From positions 1 to 18,772 of the forward strand of contig DASTHS010000037.1 of NCBI GenBank assembly GCA_035718085.1: a DNA stretch of 18,772 nucleotides, read 5' to 3'. A program made the translations under genes and the position numbers. Position 1 is the stretch's first letter. Every line of letters begins with the position of its first letter. Source of the DNA: DASTHS01 sp035718085 (GTDB lineage: Bacteria; Actinomycetota; Acidimicrobiia; Acidimicrobiales; Palsa-688). This document shows, one piece after another, positions 1-8,515 of this stretch. The notes under the pieces were generated by a model. The model had not been told where the DNA came from. It searched no databases and worked only from the letters and a program-made list of their open reading frames with translations.

Positions 1-952
1 TGGTGACGAACAGGTCGTCGCCGACCAGCTGGACCCGGCCGCCGATCCGAGCGGTGAGGGTGGCCCACCCCTCCCAGTCGTCCTCGGCCATGCCGTCCTC
101 GATCGACACGATCGGGTAGCGCTCGCACAGGTCGGTGAGCAGGCCGGCGAGCTCGGCGGAGTCGAGGGTGCGCCCCTCGCCCTCCAGGCGGTAGGCCCCG
201 TCACGGAAGAACTCGGTGGAGGCCACGTCGAGGGCCAGGGCCACCTCGTCGCCGGGGGTGCGCCCCGCCGCCTCGATGGCCTCGATGAGCACGGCCACGG
301 CGGCCTCGTTGGAGTCGAGGTCGGGCGCGAAGCCGCCCTCGTCGCCGACGGCGGTCGACATGCCCCGCCCGTGGAGGATCCGCCCGAGGGCGTGGTACAC
401 CTCGGCGCCCCACTGCAGGGCTTCGGCGAAGCTGCCGGCGCCGACGGGCACGATCATGAACTCCTGCATGTCGACGGTGTTGTCGGCGTGGGCGCCCCCG
501 TTGAGCACGTTCATCATCGGCACGGGCAGCAGGTGGGCGTTGACCCCGCCCACGTAGCGGTACAGCGGCAGCCCCACCTCGCTGGCTGCCGCCCGCGCCA
601 CTGCCAGCGACACGCCGAGGATGGCGTTGGCCCCTAGGCGGCCTTTGTCGTCGGTGCCGTCGAGATCGATCAGCAGCTCGTCGAGGTCGCGCTGGTCGAG
701 GGCGTCGACGCTGCCGACGACGGCGTCGGCGATCTCCCCGTTGACGTGGCCCACGGCGGTGGCGACGCCCTTGCCGCCGTAGCGCGCTCCGCCGTCGCGC
801 AGCTCGACGGCCTCGAAGCTGCCGGTCGACGCGCCCGACGGGACGATGGCCCGGCCCACCGCCCCGGAGTCGAGCAGCACTTCGACCTCGACGGTCGGGT
901 TGCCGCGAGAGTCGAGCACCTCACGGCCGAGCAGCTGGTCGATGGCGGTCAT
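1..952 (-). CDS. eno: Enolase (phosphopyruvate hydratase), 3' end beyond the window
   Basis: Enolase interconverts 2-phosphoglycerate and phosphoenolpyruvate in glycolysis, in the cytoplasm, with Mg2+. The 317 visible residues begin MTAIDQLLGREVLDSRGNPT, the usual enolase N-terminus. Further on are the substrate-loop sequence GAST, the segment VGDEGGFAPDL and the metal and active-site regions SIEDG and QLVGDDLFVT at the window edge. About 110 C-terminal residues of a normal 425-430 residue enolase, including the catalytic lysine, lie outside. The ATG at 950-952 gives the family's usual N-terminus; an in-frame TTG six codons upstream is possible but would add atypical residues. No strong Shine-Dalgarno is seen. 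It is the last gene of the minus-strand run and is separated from mazG by 136 bases that hold a short tandem repeat. Confidence 0.97.
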   Translation of the reverse strand, partial: MTAIDQLLGREVLDSRGNPTVEVEVLLDSGAVGRAIVPSGASTGSFEAVELRDGGARYGGKGVATAVGHVNGEIADAVVGSVDALDQRDLDELLIDLDGTDDKGRLGANAILGVSLAVARAAASEVGLPLYRYVGGVNAHLLPVPMMNVLNGGAHADNTVDMQEFMIVPVGAGSFAEALQWGAEVYHALGRILHGRGMSTAVGDEGGFAPDLDSNEAAVAVLIEAIEAAGRTPGDEVALALDVASTEFFRDGAYRLEGEGRTLDSAELAGLLTDLCERYPIVSIEDGMAEDDWEGWATLTARIGGRVQLVGDDLFVT

Positions 953-1003
953 GTCCGGGGCGTCGTCCAATCGTGGGGCTGAGCCGCCCCGCCTTCCGGG
1001 CCG

Positions 1004-1039
1004 GCTGTGACTGCTGTGGTTGGTGGGACTGCTGTGACC
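1004..1039. repeat. Imperfect 9-bp tandem repeat, four units, upstream of eno
   Basis: Plus-strand units are GCTGTGACT, GCTGTGGTT, GGTGGGACT and GCTGTGACC. GCTGTG recurs exactly at 1004, 1013 and 1031, and GACTGCTGTG is repeated perfectly at 1009 and 1027. The array sits about 50-90 bases upstream of the eno start, in the only sizeable gap between mazG and eno. It could be a regulator binding array or simple slippage; nothing in the sequence decides this. Confidence 0.6.
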
Positions 1040-1088
1040 CGCTGGCACGGTACTCCACCACCCGGCGCGCCCCGGGGCACCGCCGGCG

Positions 1089-2516
1089 TCAGACGTCGTC
1101 GCCGGCGAGGAGGGCGGTGGCGGCGCGACGGTCGGCCACCGGTGCCCCGGCGGCCCGGGCCCGGGCGGCGTCGGCGGCGTCGAAGCGGCGGCGGAACCGG
1201 CCGGTGGCCCCGCGGAGGGCGGCCTCGGCGTCGACCTCCGATGCCCGGGCCACGGCCACCACAGCCAGCAGCAGGTCGCCGACCGCGGCGGCCGGGTCGT
1301 CAGCGGCGCCGACCACCGCGTCGACGCGGCGGCGCACGAGGGCGACCGCTTCCTCCTCGGTCGGCCAGCGCGGCCCGGCGGCGGGCGCCGCCCGCCCCAG
1401 CACCTTCGCCGCCAGCAGCAGGGCCGGCAGCACCTCGGGCAGCCCTTCCATGGCGGACGTGCGCCCCTGTTCGGCGGCCTTGATCTCCTCCCACCCCTTG
1501 CCCGTGTCCGGTCCACCGAAGACGTGGGGATGGCGCCGGACGAGCTTGTCGTGGATGCCCGTGGCCACGTCGGCCAGGGTGAAGGCACCCTCCTCGGCGG
1601 CCAGGGTGGCGTGGAAGACGACCTGGAAGAGCAGGTCGCCGAGCTCCTCCTCGAGGTGCGCCGGGTCGCCGTCGCGCTCGAGCTCGTCGATGGCGTCGAC
1701 GACCTCGTAGGCCTCCTCGAGCAGGTACCGGGTCAGGCTGGCGTGGGTCTGGCGACGGTCCCACGGGCAGCGCTCGCGCAGCACGCGCACGAGCTCGGCG
1801 AAGCGGGCGACCTCCCCGGCCACCGGCGCCGCCATGGTGGGCACCCAGACGCAGGTGAGGTGGTCGGCGTCGACGACCCGGTCGAGGTCGGGCCACGCCA
1901 CGGCGCGCACCGACTCGTCGGGCAGGCCGAGGCGCTGGAGCACGACCACCTCGTCTGGCGGCGCCGCCTCCGAGATGGCGAGCTTGACCTCCGAGAGCAC
2001 GAAGCTGCTGTCGCACTGGGCGACCAGCAATGGGCCCGCCGACCCCGCGGCCTCGGCCGCGAAGCGGTGGCCGTCGACCAGCCGGACCCCGGAGGCGACC
2101 GGGTCGACGCCGAGGCGGCCCCAGGCCAGGTCGAGGAACGACAGGGCGGCCACCACCTCGACCTCGACGCGCCGGTCGGCGCGCAACAGCTCGACGGTGC
2201 GCTCGGCGACGAGCGGCGAGCCGGGCACGGCGTAGCACACCGGCGCAGGGGCCGAGGCCACGGCGGCGGCGACGAGCCGGTCGACGATCGCGGTGTAGAC
2301 CTCCTCGAAGGTGGCCGCCTGCTCGTAGAGCTCGTCGAAGGTGGCGGCGCCGGTGACCACCGCGGCGCTCGGGTGCCGGGCGGTGCGCAGGAACCGCACG
2401 GGGCAGGCTTCGATGGCCGCAGCGGCGGCGGCGGTGAGCAGCGCCGGGTCGCCGGGTCCGAGGCCGACGACGACGATGCGACCGCGACCATCGCCCGCAG
2501 CCGGCGACCAGCTCAC
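1089..2516 (-). CDS. mazG: MazG-family nucleotide pyrophosphohydrolase with N-terminal tetrapyrrole-methylase-like domain (YabN type)
   Basis: MazG enzymes hydrolyse (d)NTPs to NMP and pyrophosphate and are thought to clean the nucleotide pool. The 475-residue protein has an N-terminal domain (about 12-230) with the SAM-methylase-like start RIVVVGLGPGDPALL and CYAVPGSP. The MazG core follows (about 235-350): ERCPWDRRQTHASL, then the metal-binding acids in LLEEAYE (E267, E268) and EEELGDLLFQVVFHA (E290, E291, D294). A second, weaker MazG-like half lies at about 385-450 and still has GDLLLAVV. The domain order matches B. subtilis YabN. GTG at 2514-2516 is chosen because it starts just before the methylase strand and leaves 46 bases to the upstream gene. 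An earlier in-frame ATG at 2645 would overlap that gene by about 80 bases and adds only a proline/alanine-rich stretch. The N-terminal domain may be non-catalytic; that is unknown. Confidence 0.9.
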   Translation of the reverse strand: MSWSPAAGDGRGRIVVVGLGPGDPALLTAAAAAAIEACPVRFLRTARHPSAAVVTGAATFDELYEQAATFEEVYTAIVDRLVAAAVASAPAPVCYAVPGSPLVAERTVELLRADRRVEVEVVAALSFLDLAWGRLGVDPVASGVRLVDGHRFAAEAAGSAGPLLVAQCDSSFVLSEVKLAISEAAPPDEVVVLQRLGLPDESVRAVAWPDLDRVVDADHLTCVWVPTMAAPVAGEVARFAELVRVLRERCPWDRRQTHASLTRYLLEEAYEVVDAIDELERDGDPAHLEEELGDLLFQVVFHATLAAEEGAFTLADVATGIHDKLVRRHPHVFGGPDTGKGWEEIKAAEQGRTSAMEGLPEVLPALLLAAKVLGRAAPAAGPRWPTEEEAVALVRRRVDAVVGAADDPAAAVGDLLLAVVAVARASEVDAEAALRGATGRFRRRFDAADAARARAAGAPVADRRAATALLAGDDV

Positions 2517-2562
2517 GGCCGGGGGCGCCGCGGGCGGCGGTGGCGGGGCACGGCCGGGCGGC

Positions 2563-3666
2563 TCAGGGCTGGCCGGTCGGGGCGCCGGCGGCCCCGCCCG
2601 AAGCGGCCTGGCCGCCGGGGGCGCCCTGGCCGGCGCCGGCGCCACCGGCGACCCCCCCGGAGTTGGCCCCGAGCGGCGAGGGTGGCTGCACGGCGAGGTG
2701 CGCCTGGTTCCAACTGCCGTACTGCGGATCGACGGTCACGTGGGCGCGTGCGACCACCGCCTGGTAGTCACGGTCCTGGGCCCCTTGGCTCTGCTCCAGA
2801 CCGACGTAGATGGCCCGCTGCACCGCAGGGCTGTCGACCGGCTGCATGAGTCGGCTGTCGACCTCGATCACCCGCGCACCGGTGTCGGTCTCCTGCGGCT
2901 GGGCGGCGTGGCCCGGGGCCAGGCCGAGCACGGTGGAGAACAGCGTGGGGCCGAGGCCCTCGAGCCCGGCCGGGTCGTAGCAGGCCACCTGGCCACCCGT
3001 CGGGGCGCCGCCGCCGTTGACAGCATCGACGAGCCGCTGGGCCTGGTCGTCGCTGGCGGCCCGGTCGAGGCTGCCGTCGTCACGGGTGACGGCGACGTCG
3101 ACGGTGCGCACGCACACCGAGGAGAAGAAGTACTGCTGGTACGCCTTGTAGACCTGGTCGATGATCGCGGTGGCGGCCGACGGCACCGCGGTCACGACCG
3201 CCGCCCGCTCGGCGTCGTCGAAGGTCTGGGTGTCCCGGTAAGCCTGCGGGAAGCCGAGCCACAGCGACTGCAGCTCGGCCTCGTCGACCGACCGGGCAGC
3301 GGTGAGCTGGGCCGCCGACGGCTCGTGGCCGGTGGCCTGCAGGTGCTGGTGCACCGCCAGGGCGCCGATCATCGAGGTGAGCACGTCCGACACGAAGGTG
3401 GTCGACAGCGTCTGGGGAGCGTCGCCGCCGACGGTGAACCCCTGGCCCTGCTGGCCGAGCTGGCGGTCGAACGCGGCGACGTACGGGCGGTTGGCGGTGG
3501 TGCGGCGCAGCTCGGTGTTGAGCGCCGTCTGCTTGATCTCGGCGCCGTTCACGCTGGCGGCCACCGGAGAGGTGTCGCACGCCCCGGCGAGGAGGCCGAC
3601 GGCGACGAACGAGGCGGCGGCGCCGGCGATGCGGGTCGCCCGGCGGGGGGTCGGGGGGCGGGTCAC
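2563..3666 (-). CDS. Putative lipoprotein with SurA/PpiC-like foldase fold
   Basis: A 367-residue exported protein. The N-terminus has arginines (RR at 8-9, R12), a hydrophobic stretch and a cysteine at residue 30 (LLAGAC). This is lipoprotein-like although the -3 position is Ala rather than the usual Leu/Val. After it, SVNGAEI and a helical region (about 36-200) resemble the SurA N-terminal chaperone domain. A later segment (about 225-300: GGQVACYDP, LGLAPGHAAQPQET, GARVIEVDSR) has the spacing of a parvulin PPIase domain but is poorly conserved, so isomerase activity is doubtful. Two cysteines (VCVRT and VACYD) could form a disulfide outside the membrane. The last ~40 residues are Gly/Ala/Gln/Pro-rich. 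The GTG start overlaps the mfd stop as GTGA, which implies translational coupling. A lipoprotein gene near mazG and eno also occurs in mycobacteria (lpqU, from memory), but I cannot claim homology. Confidence 0.75.
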   Translation of the reverse strand: MTRPPTPRRATRIAGAAASFVAVGLLAGACDTSPVAASVNGAEIKQTALNTELRRTTANRPYVAAFDRQLGQQGQGFTVGGDAPQTLSTTFVSDVLTSMIGALAVHQHLQATGHEPSAAQLTAARSVDEAELQSLWLGFPQAYRDTQTFDDAERAAVVTAVPSAATAIIDQVYKAYQQYFFSSVCVRTVDVAVTRDDGSLDRAASDDQAQRLVDAVNGGGAPTGGQVACYDPAGLEGLGPTLFSTVLGLAPGHAAQPQETDTGARVIEVDSRLMQPVDSPAVQRAIYVGLEQSQGAQDRDYQAVVARAHVTVDPQYGSWNQAHLAVQPPSPLGANSGGVAGGAGAGQGAPGGQAASGGAAGAPTGQP

Positions 3667-6600
3667 GACGGCGCGGACGCTACCGCGGGCGCCTCGTCGG
3701 GGACCAACTGGGCGAGCAGCGCGGCGAGGGTCTCGGCGGGGTCGGCCCCCCGGGCCAGCGGCACGACCAACTGGCCCTGCTCCTCCTTCACGACCGCCTT
3801 GGGGTGCAGGCGCGTCAGGCGCACGCGGGCGCTCGGGCGCAGGGCGATCGGCGAGAGCCTGGCCGTCGCCGCCGCGCCCGACAGCCCGCCCGAGGAGGTC
3901 ACGACCGCCACCTCGCGGACACCCGTGCGGGCGCACTCGGCGCGCAGGTGGCCGATGCGCAGCAGCGCCTCGGCCGCGTCGGGCAGCGGGCCGTAGCGGT
4001 CGAGCCACTCGGCCTTGATGTCGTCGACCTCGCCGTGGGTGGTGACCGTGGCCAGCCGCCGGTAGGCCTCGAGGCGGAGGTCTTCGCGTTCGACGTAGTC
4101 GGCCGGCAGGTTGGCCCGCACTGGCAGGTCGAGCTTGATCTCGGCCGGTGGGCGCAGCTCCTCACCTTTGAGCTCGGCCACGGCCTCGCTGACCATCTGG
4201 ACGTAGAGGTCGTAACCGACCGCGGCGATGTGGCCCGACTGGTCACCGCCGAGGAGGTTCCCGGCGCCGCGGATCTCCAGGTCGCGCATGGCGATCTTGA
4301 ACCCCGACCCGAGCTCGGTGTGCTCGCCGATGGTGCGCAACCGCTCGTAGGCCTCCTCCGACAGCGACTGGTCGGGCGGGAAGAGCAGGTAGGCGTAGGC
4401 CCGCTGCCCGGCCCGGCCGACCCGGCCCCGCAGCTGGTGGAGCTGGCCGAGCCCGAGGCGGTCGGCTCGGTCGACCACCAGGGTGTTCACCGTGGGCATG
4501 TCGATCCCGGACTTGATGATCGTGGTGCAGACCAGCACGTCGTAGCGGCCCTCCCAGAACTCGTAGACCACCTTCTCGAGGGCGCTCTCGTCCATCTGCC
4601 CGTGGGCGATGGCGATGCGGGCCTCGGGCACGAGGGCCTTGAGCTCCGCCGCCTTGCGCTCGATGTCGTTGACGCGGTTGTGCACGAAGAACACCTGGCC
4701 CTCGCGCAGTAGCTCGCGCCGGATGGCCTCGGCGACGGCGCGGTCGTCGTACTCGCCGACGTAGGTGAGGATCGGCAGTCGCTCCGCGGGCGGGGTGTTG
4801 AGCAGCGTGAGGTCGCGGATCCCGGTGAGGCTCATCTCCAGGGTGCGTGGGATGGGCGTCGCCGACAGGGTGAGCACGTCGACGTTCGTGCGCAGCTTCT
4901 TGATCGCCTCCTTGTGGCTCACGCCGAAGCGCTGCTCCTCGTCGATGACGAGCAGGCCGAGGTCCTTGAACGCCAGCTCGCCGGCGAGGAGCCGGTGGGT
5001 CCCGACGACGACGTCGACGGACCCGTCGGCGAGCCCGTCGACGACGGCCTTCGACTGGCCGGCCGTCAAGAAGCGCGACAGCATCTCGACCCGCACGGGG
5101 TAGCCGGCGAAGCGGTCGGCGAAGGTCTGGAAGTGCTGGCTGGCGAGGAGGGTGGTCGGCACCAGCACGGCGACCTGCTTGCCGTCCTGCACCGCCTTGA
5201 ACGCGGCGCGGATGGCGACCTCGGTCTTGCCGAACCCGACGTCGCCGCAGACGAGGCGGTCCATGGGCGCCGTGGCCTCCATGTCGGCCTTGACCTCGGC
5301 GATGGCGGTGAGCTGGTCGGTGGTCTCGGCGTAGGGGAACGCCTCCTCGACCTCGTGCTGCCAAGGCGTGTCGGGAGCGAAGGCGTGGCCGGGGGCGCTC
5401 ACCCGCTTCTGGTAGAGCACCACCAGCTCCTGGGCGATCTCGCGCACGGCCGCCCGCACCTTGGATCGGGTGCGCTGCCACTCGCTGCCGTTGAGCCGGT
5501 TGAGCGTCGGTGCCTCGCCGCCGGTGTAGGGCCGCAGCAGGTCGATCTGGTCGGAGGGCACGTAGAGCTTGTCGCCGCCCTTGTACTCGAGCACCAGGTA
5601 GTCGCGCTCGGAGCCGCCGATCGCCCGCTTGACCATGCCCCCGAAGCGGCCGACGCCGTGCTGGTGGTGCACGACGTGGTCGCCGGCCTTGATGTCGTCG
5701 AAGAAGCCCTCGGTGGCCCGGGCGCGCGGCCGGGGTCGACGGTGGGCCCGGCGGCGCCCGGTGAGGTCGGCCTCGGCCAGCACGGCGATCTTGGTGGGCG
5801 GGTGCACGAACCCGCGCTCGAGCGGCGCGACCACGACGCGGATGCCCGGGCGGGTCACCTCGTCGGCGGCGGGGGCGTCGAGCACCGGCGCGGTGAAGCC
5901 GTGGTCGGCGAGGGTGGCGGCCAGGCGGTTGGCGCTGCCCTTGCCGTCCGCGCAGACCACGATGCGGAAGGAGTCGGCGGCGAGGGAGCGCAACCGGGTG
6001 ACCAGCGCCTCGGGGCCGCCGGCCACAGGGTCCCACCCGGTGGCGCTGACCGAGGTGGTGCCCGGGCCCTCGGGGGCAGAAGTCAACGTCCAGGCCGCAG
6101 CCCCGGTGCGGGCCAGGAGCCGGTCGAAGGGCAGGTGCAGCTGGGGGAACTCGGCGCCGTCGGCACCCCAGGTCTGGGCGAGCGTCCGGGCCAGTGCGGC
6201 CTCCTCGTCGGCCAGCTCGGCGGCCCGGTCGCGCATGCGGCGGGGCTCGACCAGCACCACGAGGGCGTCGGCGGGCAGCAGGTCGACCAGCAGGCGCTCG
6301 TCGGCGGTCAGCCAGGGCAGCCACGATTCCATGCCGTCGAAGGTCATGCCCTCGGCGAAGCGCTCCCAGTGGGCCCGACCCCAGGGCGCGGAGGCGACGA
6401 GCTGCCGGGCCCGCTCCTCGACCTCGGCGGTGACGAGCAGCTCCCGGCAGCCGAACAGCTCGGCGCAGTCGATGTCGGCGGTCGACCGCTGATCACCGAC
6501 CGAGAACTCGGTGAGCCGGTCGACCTCGTCGCCCCACAGGTCGATGCGCACCGGGCCGTCGGCGGTGGCCCCGAAGACGTCGACGATGGACCCGCGCACG

Positions 6601-7139
6601 GCGAGCTCGCCGCGGTGTTCCACCTGGTACTCGCGTCGGTACCCCAGTCGCACGAGCCGCTCGACGAGCGCCTCGGGGTCGACGACGTCGCCCCGCCGCA
6701 CGGTGACCGGCTCGACGTCCTCGACGTGGGGGCCCAGGCGCTGCAACAGCGCCCGCACGGGGGCGACGAGCACCTTCGGCATGCGGTCGGGCTGGTGCAG
6801 CCGCCATATGGTGCGGAGCCGCCGGCCCATCGTCTCGACGCCCGGGCTGACCCGCTCGAAGGGCAGGGTCTCCCACGCCGGGCAGAGATCGACCTGGTCG
6901 GCGCCGAGGAAGGCGCCGAGGTCGTGGGCGAGGCGTTCGGCGTCGGCGCCGGTGGGCATGGCCACGACCACCGGGTGACGTCCGGACGCCTCGGCCAGGC
7001 CGGCGACGGCGAAGGCGCGCGCCGCGTCGGGGACGGCGAGCACGGCGCTGCGGGCGCCGAGGAGGTCGGCGAAGGTCGGGTCGGCGCGCAGCGGCGCCAG
7101 CAGGGGGCCGAGCGTGGGGGTGGGGGATGTCGGGGGCAC
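3663..7139 (-). CDS. mfd: Transcription-repair coupling factor Mfd
   Basis: Mfd is an ATP-driven translocase that removes RNA polymerase stalled at DNA damage and recruits UvrA for nucleotide excision repair. From the chosen start it is 1158 residues, the normal family size. In order: UvrB-like N-terminal module (about 1-340, with CPAWETLPFERVSP); the CarD-like RNA polymerase interaction domain (about 478-560: AGDHVVHHQHGVGRF, DKLYVPSDQ); the helicase motor with Walker A GDVGFGKTE (about 631), DEEQ box LVIDEEQRFGV (about 730), motif III LSATPIPRTLEMS and motif VI QLRGRVGRAGQRAYAYLL (about 900); and the C-terminal TRCF domain. GTG at 7137-7139 has GGGAGG four bases upstream. An in-frame GTG at 7172 is possible but lacks a ribosome site. 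The stop overlaps the lipoprotein start by four bases. Confidence 0.96.
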   Translation of the reverse strand: MPPTSPTPTLGPLLAPLRADPTFADLLGARSAVLAVPDAARAFAVAGLAEASGRHPVVVAMPTGADAERLAHDLGAFLGADQVDLCPAWETLPFERVSPGVETMGRRLRTIWRLHQPDRMPKVLVAPVRALLQRLGPHVEDVEPVTVRRGDVVDPEALVERLVRLGYRREYQVEHRGELAVRGSIVDVFGATADGPVRIDLWGDEVDRLTEFSVGDQRSTADIDCAELFGCRELLVTAEVEERARQLVASAPWGRAHWERFAEGMTFDGMESWLPWLTADERLLVDLLPADALVVLVEPRRMRDRAAELADEEAALARTLAQTWGADGAEFPQLHLPFDRLLARTGAAAWTLTSAPEGPGTTSVSATGWDPVAGGPEALVTRLRSLAADSFRIVVCADGKGSANRLAATLADHGFTAPVLDAPAADEVTRPGIRVVVAPLERGFVHPPTKIAVLAEADLTGRRRAHRRPRPRARATEGFFDDIKAGDHVVHHQHGVGRFGGMVKRAIGGSERDYLVLEYKGGDKLYVPSDQIDLLRPYTGGEAPTLNRLNGSEWQRTRSKVRAAVREIAQELVVLYQKRVSAPGHAFAPDTPWQHEVEEAFPYAETTDQLTAIAEVKADMEATAPMDRLVCGDVGFGKTEVAIRAAFKAVQDGKQVAVLVPTTLLASQHFQTFADRFAGYPVRVEMLSRFLTAGQSKAVVDGLADGSVDVVVGTHRLLAGELAFKDLGLLVIDEEQRFGVSHKEAIKKLRTNVDVLTLSATPIPRTLEMSLTGIRDLTLLNTPPAERLPILTYVGEYDDRAVAEAIRRELLREGQVFFVHNRVNDIERKAAELKALVPEARIAIAHGQMDESALEKVVYEFWEGRYDVLVCTTIIKSGIDMPTVNTLVVDRADRLGLGQLHQLRGRVGRAGQRAYAYLLFPPDQSLSEEAYERLRTIGEHTELGSGFKIAMRDLEIRGAGNLLGGDQSGHIAAVGYDLYVQMVSEAVAELKGEELRPPAEIKLDLPVRANLPADYVEREDLRLEAYRRLATVTTHGEVDDIKAEWLDRYGPLPDAAEALLRIGHLRAECARTGVREVAVVTSSGGLSGAAATARLSPIALRPSARVRLTRLHPKAVVKEEQGQLVVPLARGADPAETLAALLAQLVPDEAPAVASAPS

Positions 7140-7186
7140 AGCCCTCCCATTCTGGGTGCTGCCGGCCCGCACGCGGCCGGGCGGGT

Positions 7187-7786
7187 CTAGCGGTTGAAGC
7201 GGGTCTGGGCGGCGGCGACGCCCTCAGCGAGGATGACCTCGACGGCGTCGGCGGCCAGCTCGACGCTGACGTCGAGCTCGCTGCGGTCACGCTTGGTCAC
7301 CGGGCGCAGCACGTGGTCGGCTCCTCGCTCCTTGCCCCCCGGTGGCTTGCCGATGCCGATGCGCACGCGGGTGAACGCGTCGCTGTGCAGGTGCGCCTTG
7401 ATCGAGCGGAGACCGTTGTGGCCGGCGAGGCCGCCTCCGGCCTTCACCTGCAGCCGGCCCACCGGGAGGTCGAGCTCGTCGTGGACCACCACCAGCCGGG
7501 CGAGGTCGTCGATGCCGTAGCGGCGCACGAGGGGGGCCACCGCCATCCCCGAGTCGTTCATGTACGTCTGGGGGAACGCCAGGGCCAGGCGGCGGCCGCC
7601 GACGTGCACCTCGTCGGCCACGGCGAGCTCCTTGGCGCGCCGCAGCCGCCCGCCGTGGCGGGCGGCGAGCACCTCGACCACCTCGGCGCCGACGTTGTGG
7701 CGGGTGCGGGCGTACTCGGTGCCGGGGTTGCCCAGGCCGACGGCCAGCAGGTCGGCGGGTGTGCCCGTGCGGGGCGTGGTGCGCAG
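7187..7786 (-). CDS. pth: Peptidyl-tRNA hydrolase, without a canonical start codon
   Basis: Pth releases peptides from prematurely dropped peptidyl-tRNA. Family motifs are all present: VGLGNPGTEYARTRHNVG (substrate Asn and catalytic His), FPQTYMNDSG, VVHDELDLPVG (catalytic Asp), KAGGGLAGHNGLRSI and RIGIGKPPG. The frame is open back to the TAA that also ends rplY (7793-7795), and between that stop and GLGNPG there is no ATG, GTG or TTG, nor one close by in the other frames. The options are CTG at 7784-7786, two codons after the rplY stop (199 aa), or CTG at 7748-7750, giving LLAVGLGNPG (187 aa, nearer to usual lengths). The first ATG (7679-7681) would delete the catalytic His and cannot be right. 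No clear Shine-Dalgarno is visible, so translation may depend on re-initiation after rplY. The coordinates use the longer option. Confidence 0.9.
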   Translation of the reverse strand: MRTTPRTGTPADLLAVGLGNPGTEYARTRHNVGAEVVEVLAARHGGRLRRAKELAVADEVHVGGRRLALAFPQTYMNDSGMAVAPLVRRYGIDDLARLVVVHDELDLPVGRLQVKAGGGLAGHNGLRSIKAHLHSDAFTRVRIGIGKPPGGKERGADHVLRPVTKRDRSELDVSVELAADAVEVILAEGVAAAQTRFNR

Positions 7787-7792
7787 GGCCGC

Positions 7793-8488
7793 TTACTGCT
7801 GCCCGGCGGCGTCGGCGCCGCCTGCGTCGGCCTCGTCCCCACCGGCAGCGACCGGGTCGCCGCCCTCGGCGGCTGCCTCGGCGGCGTCGGCCTCCGCCTC
7901 GGCCACCTCGATCTCCGCCAGCTCGGCTGTGGTGCTCGACCCCGTGGCGATCACCACGGCGTCGTCGGGGTCGACGTCGGTGGTCACACCGTCGGGCAGG
8001 CGGAGCTGGCCGACGCGGATGCTGTCACCGACCCGGAGGCCGGAGATGTCGACGATCAGCTCGTTGGGGATGTCGCCGGGACGAGACGAGACGGTGAGGG
8101 CGGTGAGCTGCTGCTCGACAACGCCCTGGTCGGACTCCACCGCCTTGGCCTCGCCGGTGAGCACGACGGGGACTTCGACGCTGATCGTCTCGGTGCGACT
8201 GACGATCTGGAAGTCGACGTGCAGCACGGTGTGGCGCACCGGGTGACGTTGGATGACCCGCGCCATGGTGAGGTGCCGGTCACCGCCCACCCGCAGGTCG
8301 AGGAGCTGGTTGCTGCCCGCGGCGCCCGACAGGGCGATGCGCAGCTCGCGGGCGTCGACCGACACGGATGTCGCCGACCCGCCGGCGCCGTAGACGACAC
8401 CGGGGATGCGGCCGGCGGCCCGGAGGCGCTTGGACTCGGGGGTGCCGGTGGCCCGGCCGGGCTCTGCGACGAGGGTGATTTCGGCCAT
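7793..8488 (-). CDS. rplY: 50S ribosomal protein L25, general stress (Ctc/TL5) type
   Basis: L25 binds 5S rRNA in the large ribosomal subunit. This is the long two-domain form, 231 residues. The N-terminal 5S-binding domain (about 1-95) contains ESKRLRAAGRIPGVVYG and HPVRHTVLHVDFQ, and the beta-rich C-terminal domain (about 100-190) contains EVPVVLTGEA and NELIVDISGL. An acidic, alanine/glutamate-rich tail runs to the end. The ATG at 8486-8488 gives the typical MAEITL start. There is no Shine-Dalgarno in the 27 bases after prs; a TAGCAT hexamer ten bases before the ATG could be a -10 element for a near-leaderless transcript, but this is weak. The reading frame runs into pth after a single TAA. 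Confidence 0.95.
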   Translation of the reverse strand: MAEITLVAEPGRATGTPESKRLRAAGRIPGVVYGAGGSATSVSVDARELRIALSGAAGSNQLLDLRVGGDRHLTMARVIQRHPVRHTVLHVDFQIVSRTETISVEVPVVLTGEAKAVESDQGVVEQQLTALTVSSRPGDIPNELIVDISGLRVGDSIRVGQLRLPDGVTTDVDPDDAVVIATGSSTTAELAEIEVAEAEADAAEAAAEGGDPVAAGGDEADAGGADAAGQQ

Positions 8489-8515
8489 AGGGGCGACGAT
8501 GCTAGCCGGAGCCGG

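Noticed and set aside
2517..2645. MazG start at the ATG at 2645
   Set aside because: It would overlap the upstream lipoprotein gene by 83 bases and add a Pro/Ala-rich segment. GTG at 2516 abuts the methylase-like domain.
7140..7172. N-terminal extension of Mfd from the GTG at 7172
   Set aside because: No ribosome site precedes it and the 11 extra residues are not Mfd-like. GTG at 7139 has GGGAGG at proper spacing.
4914..7190. Long plus-strand open frame (about 758 codons) opposite mfd
   Set aside because: The product is a low-complexity Gly/Val/Asp/His string with no motifs. It is the antisense shadow of mfd, expected at this GC content. Similar frames opposite mazG, prs/glmU and the glycosyltransferase gene were dismissed for the same reason.
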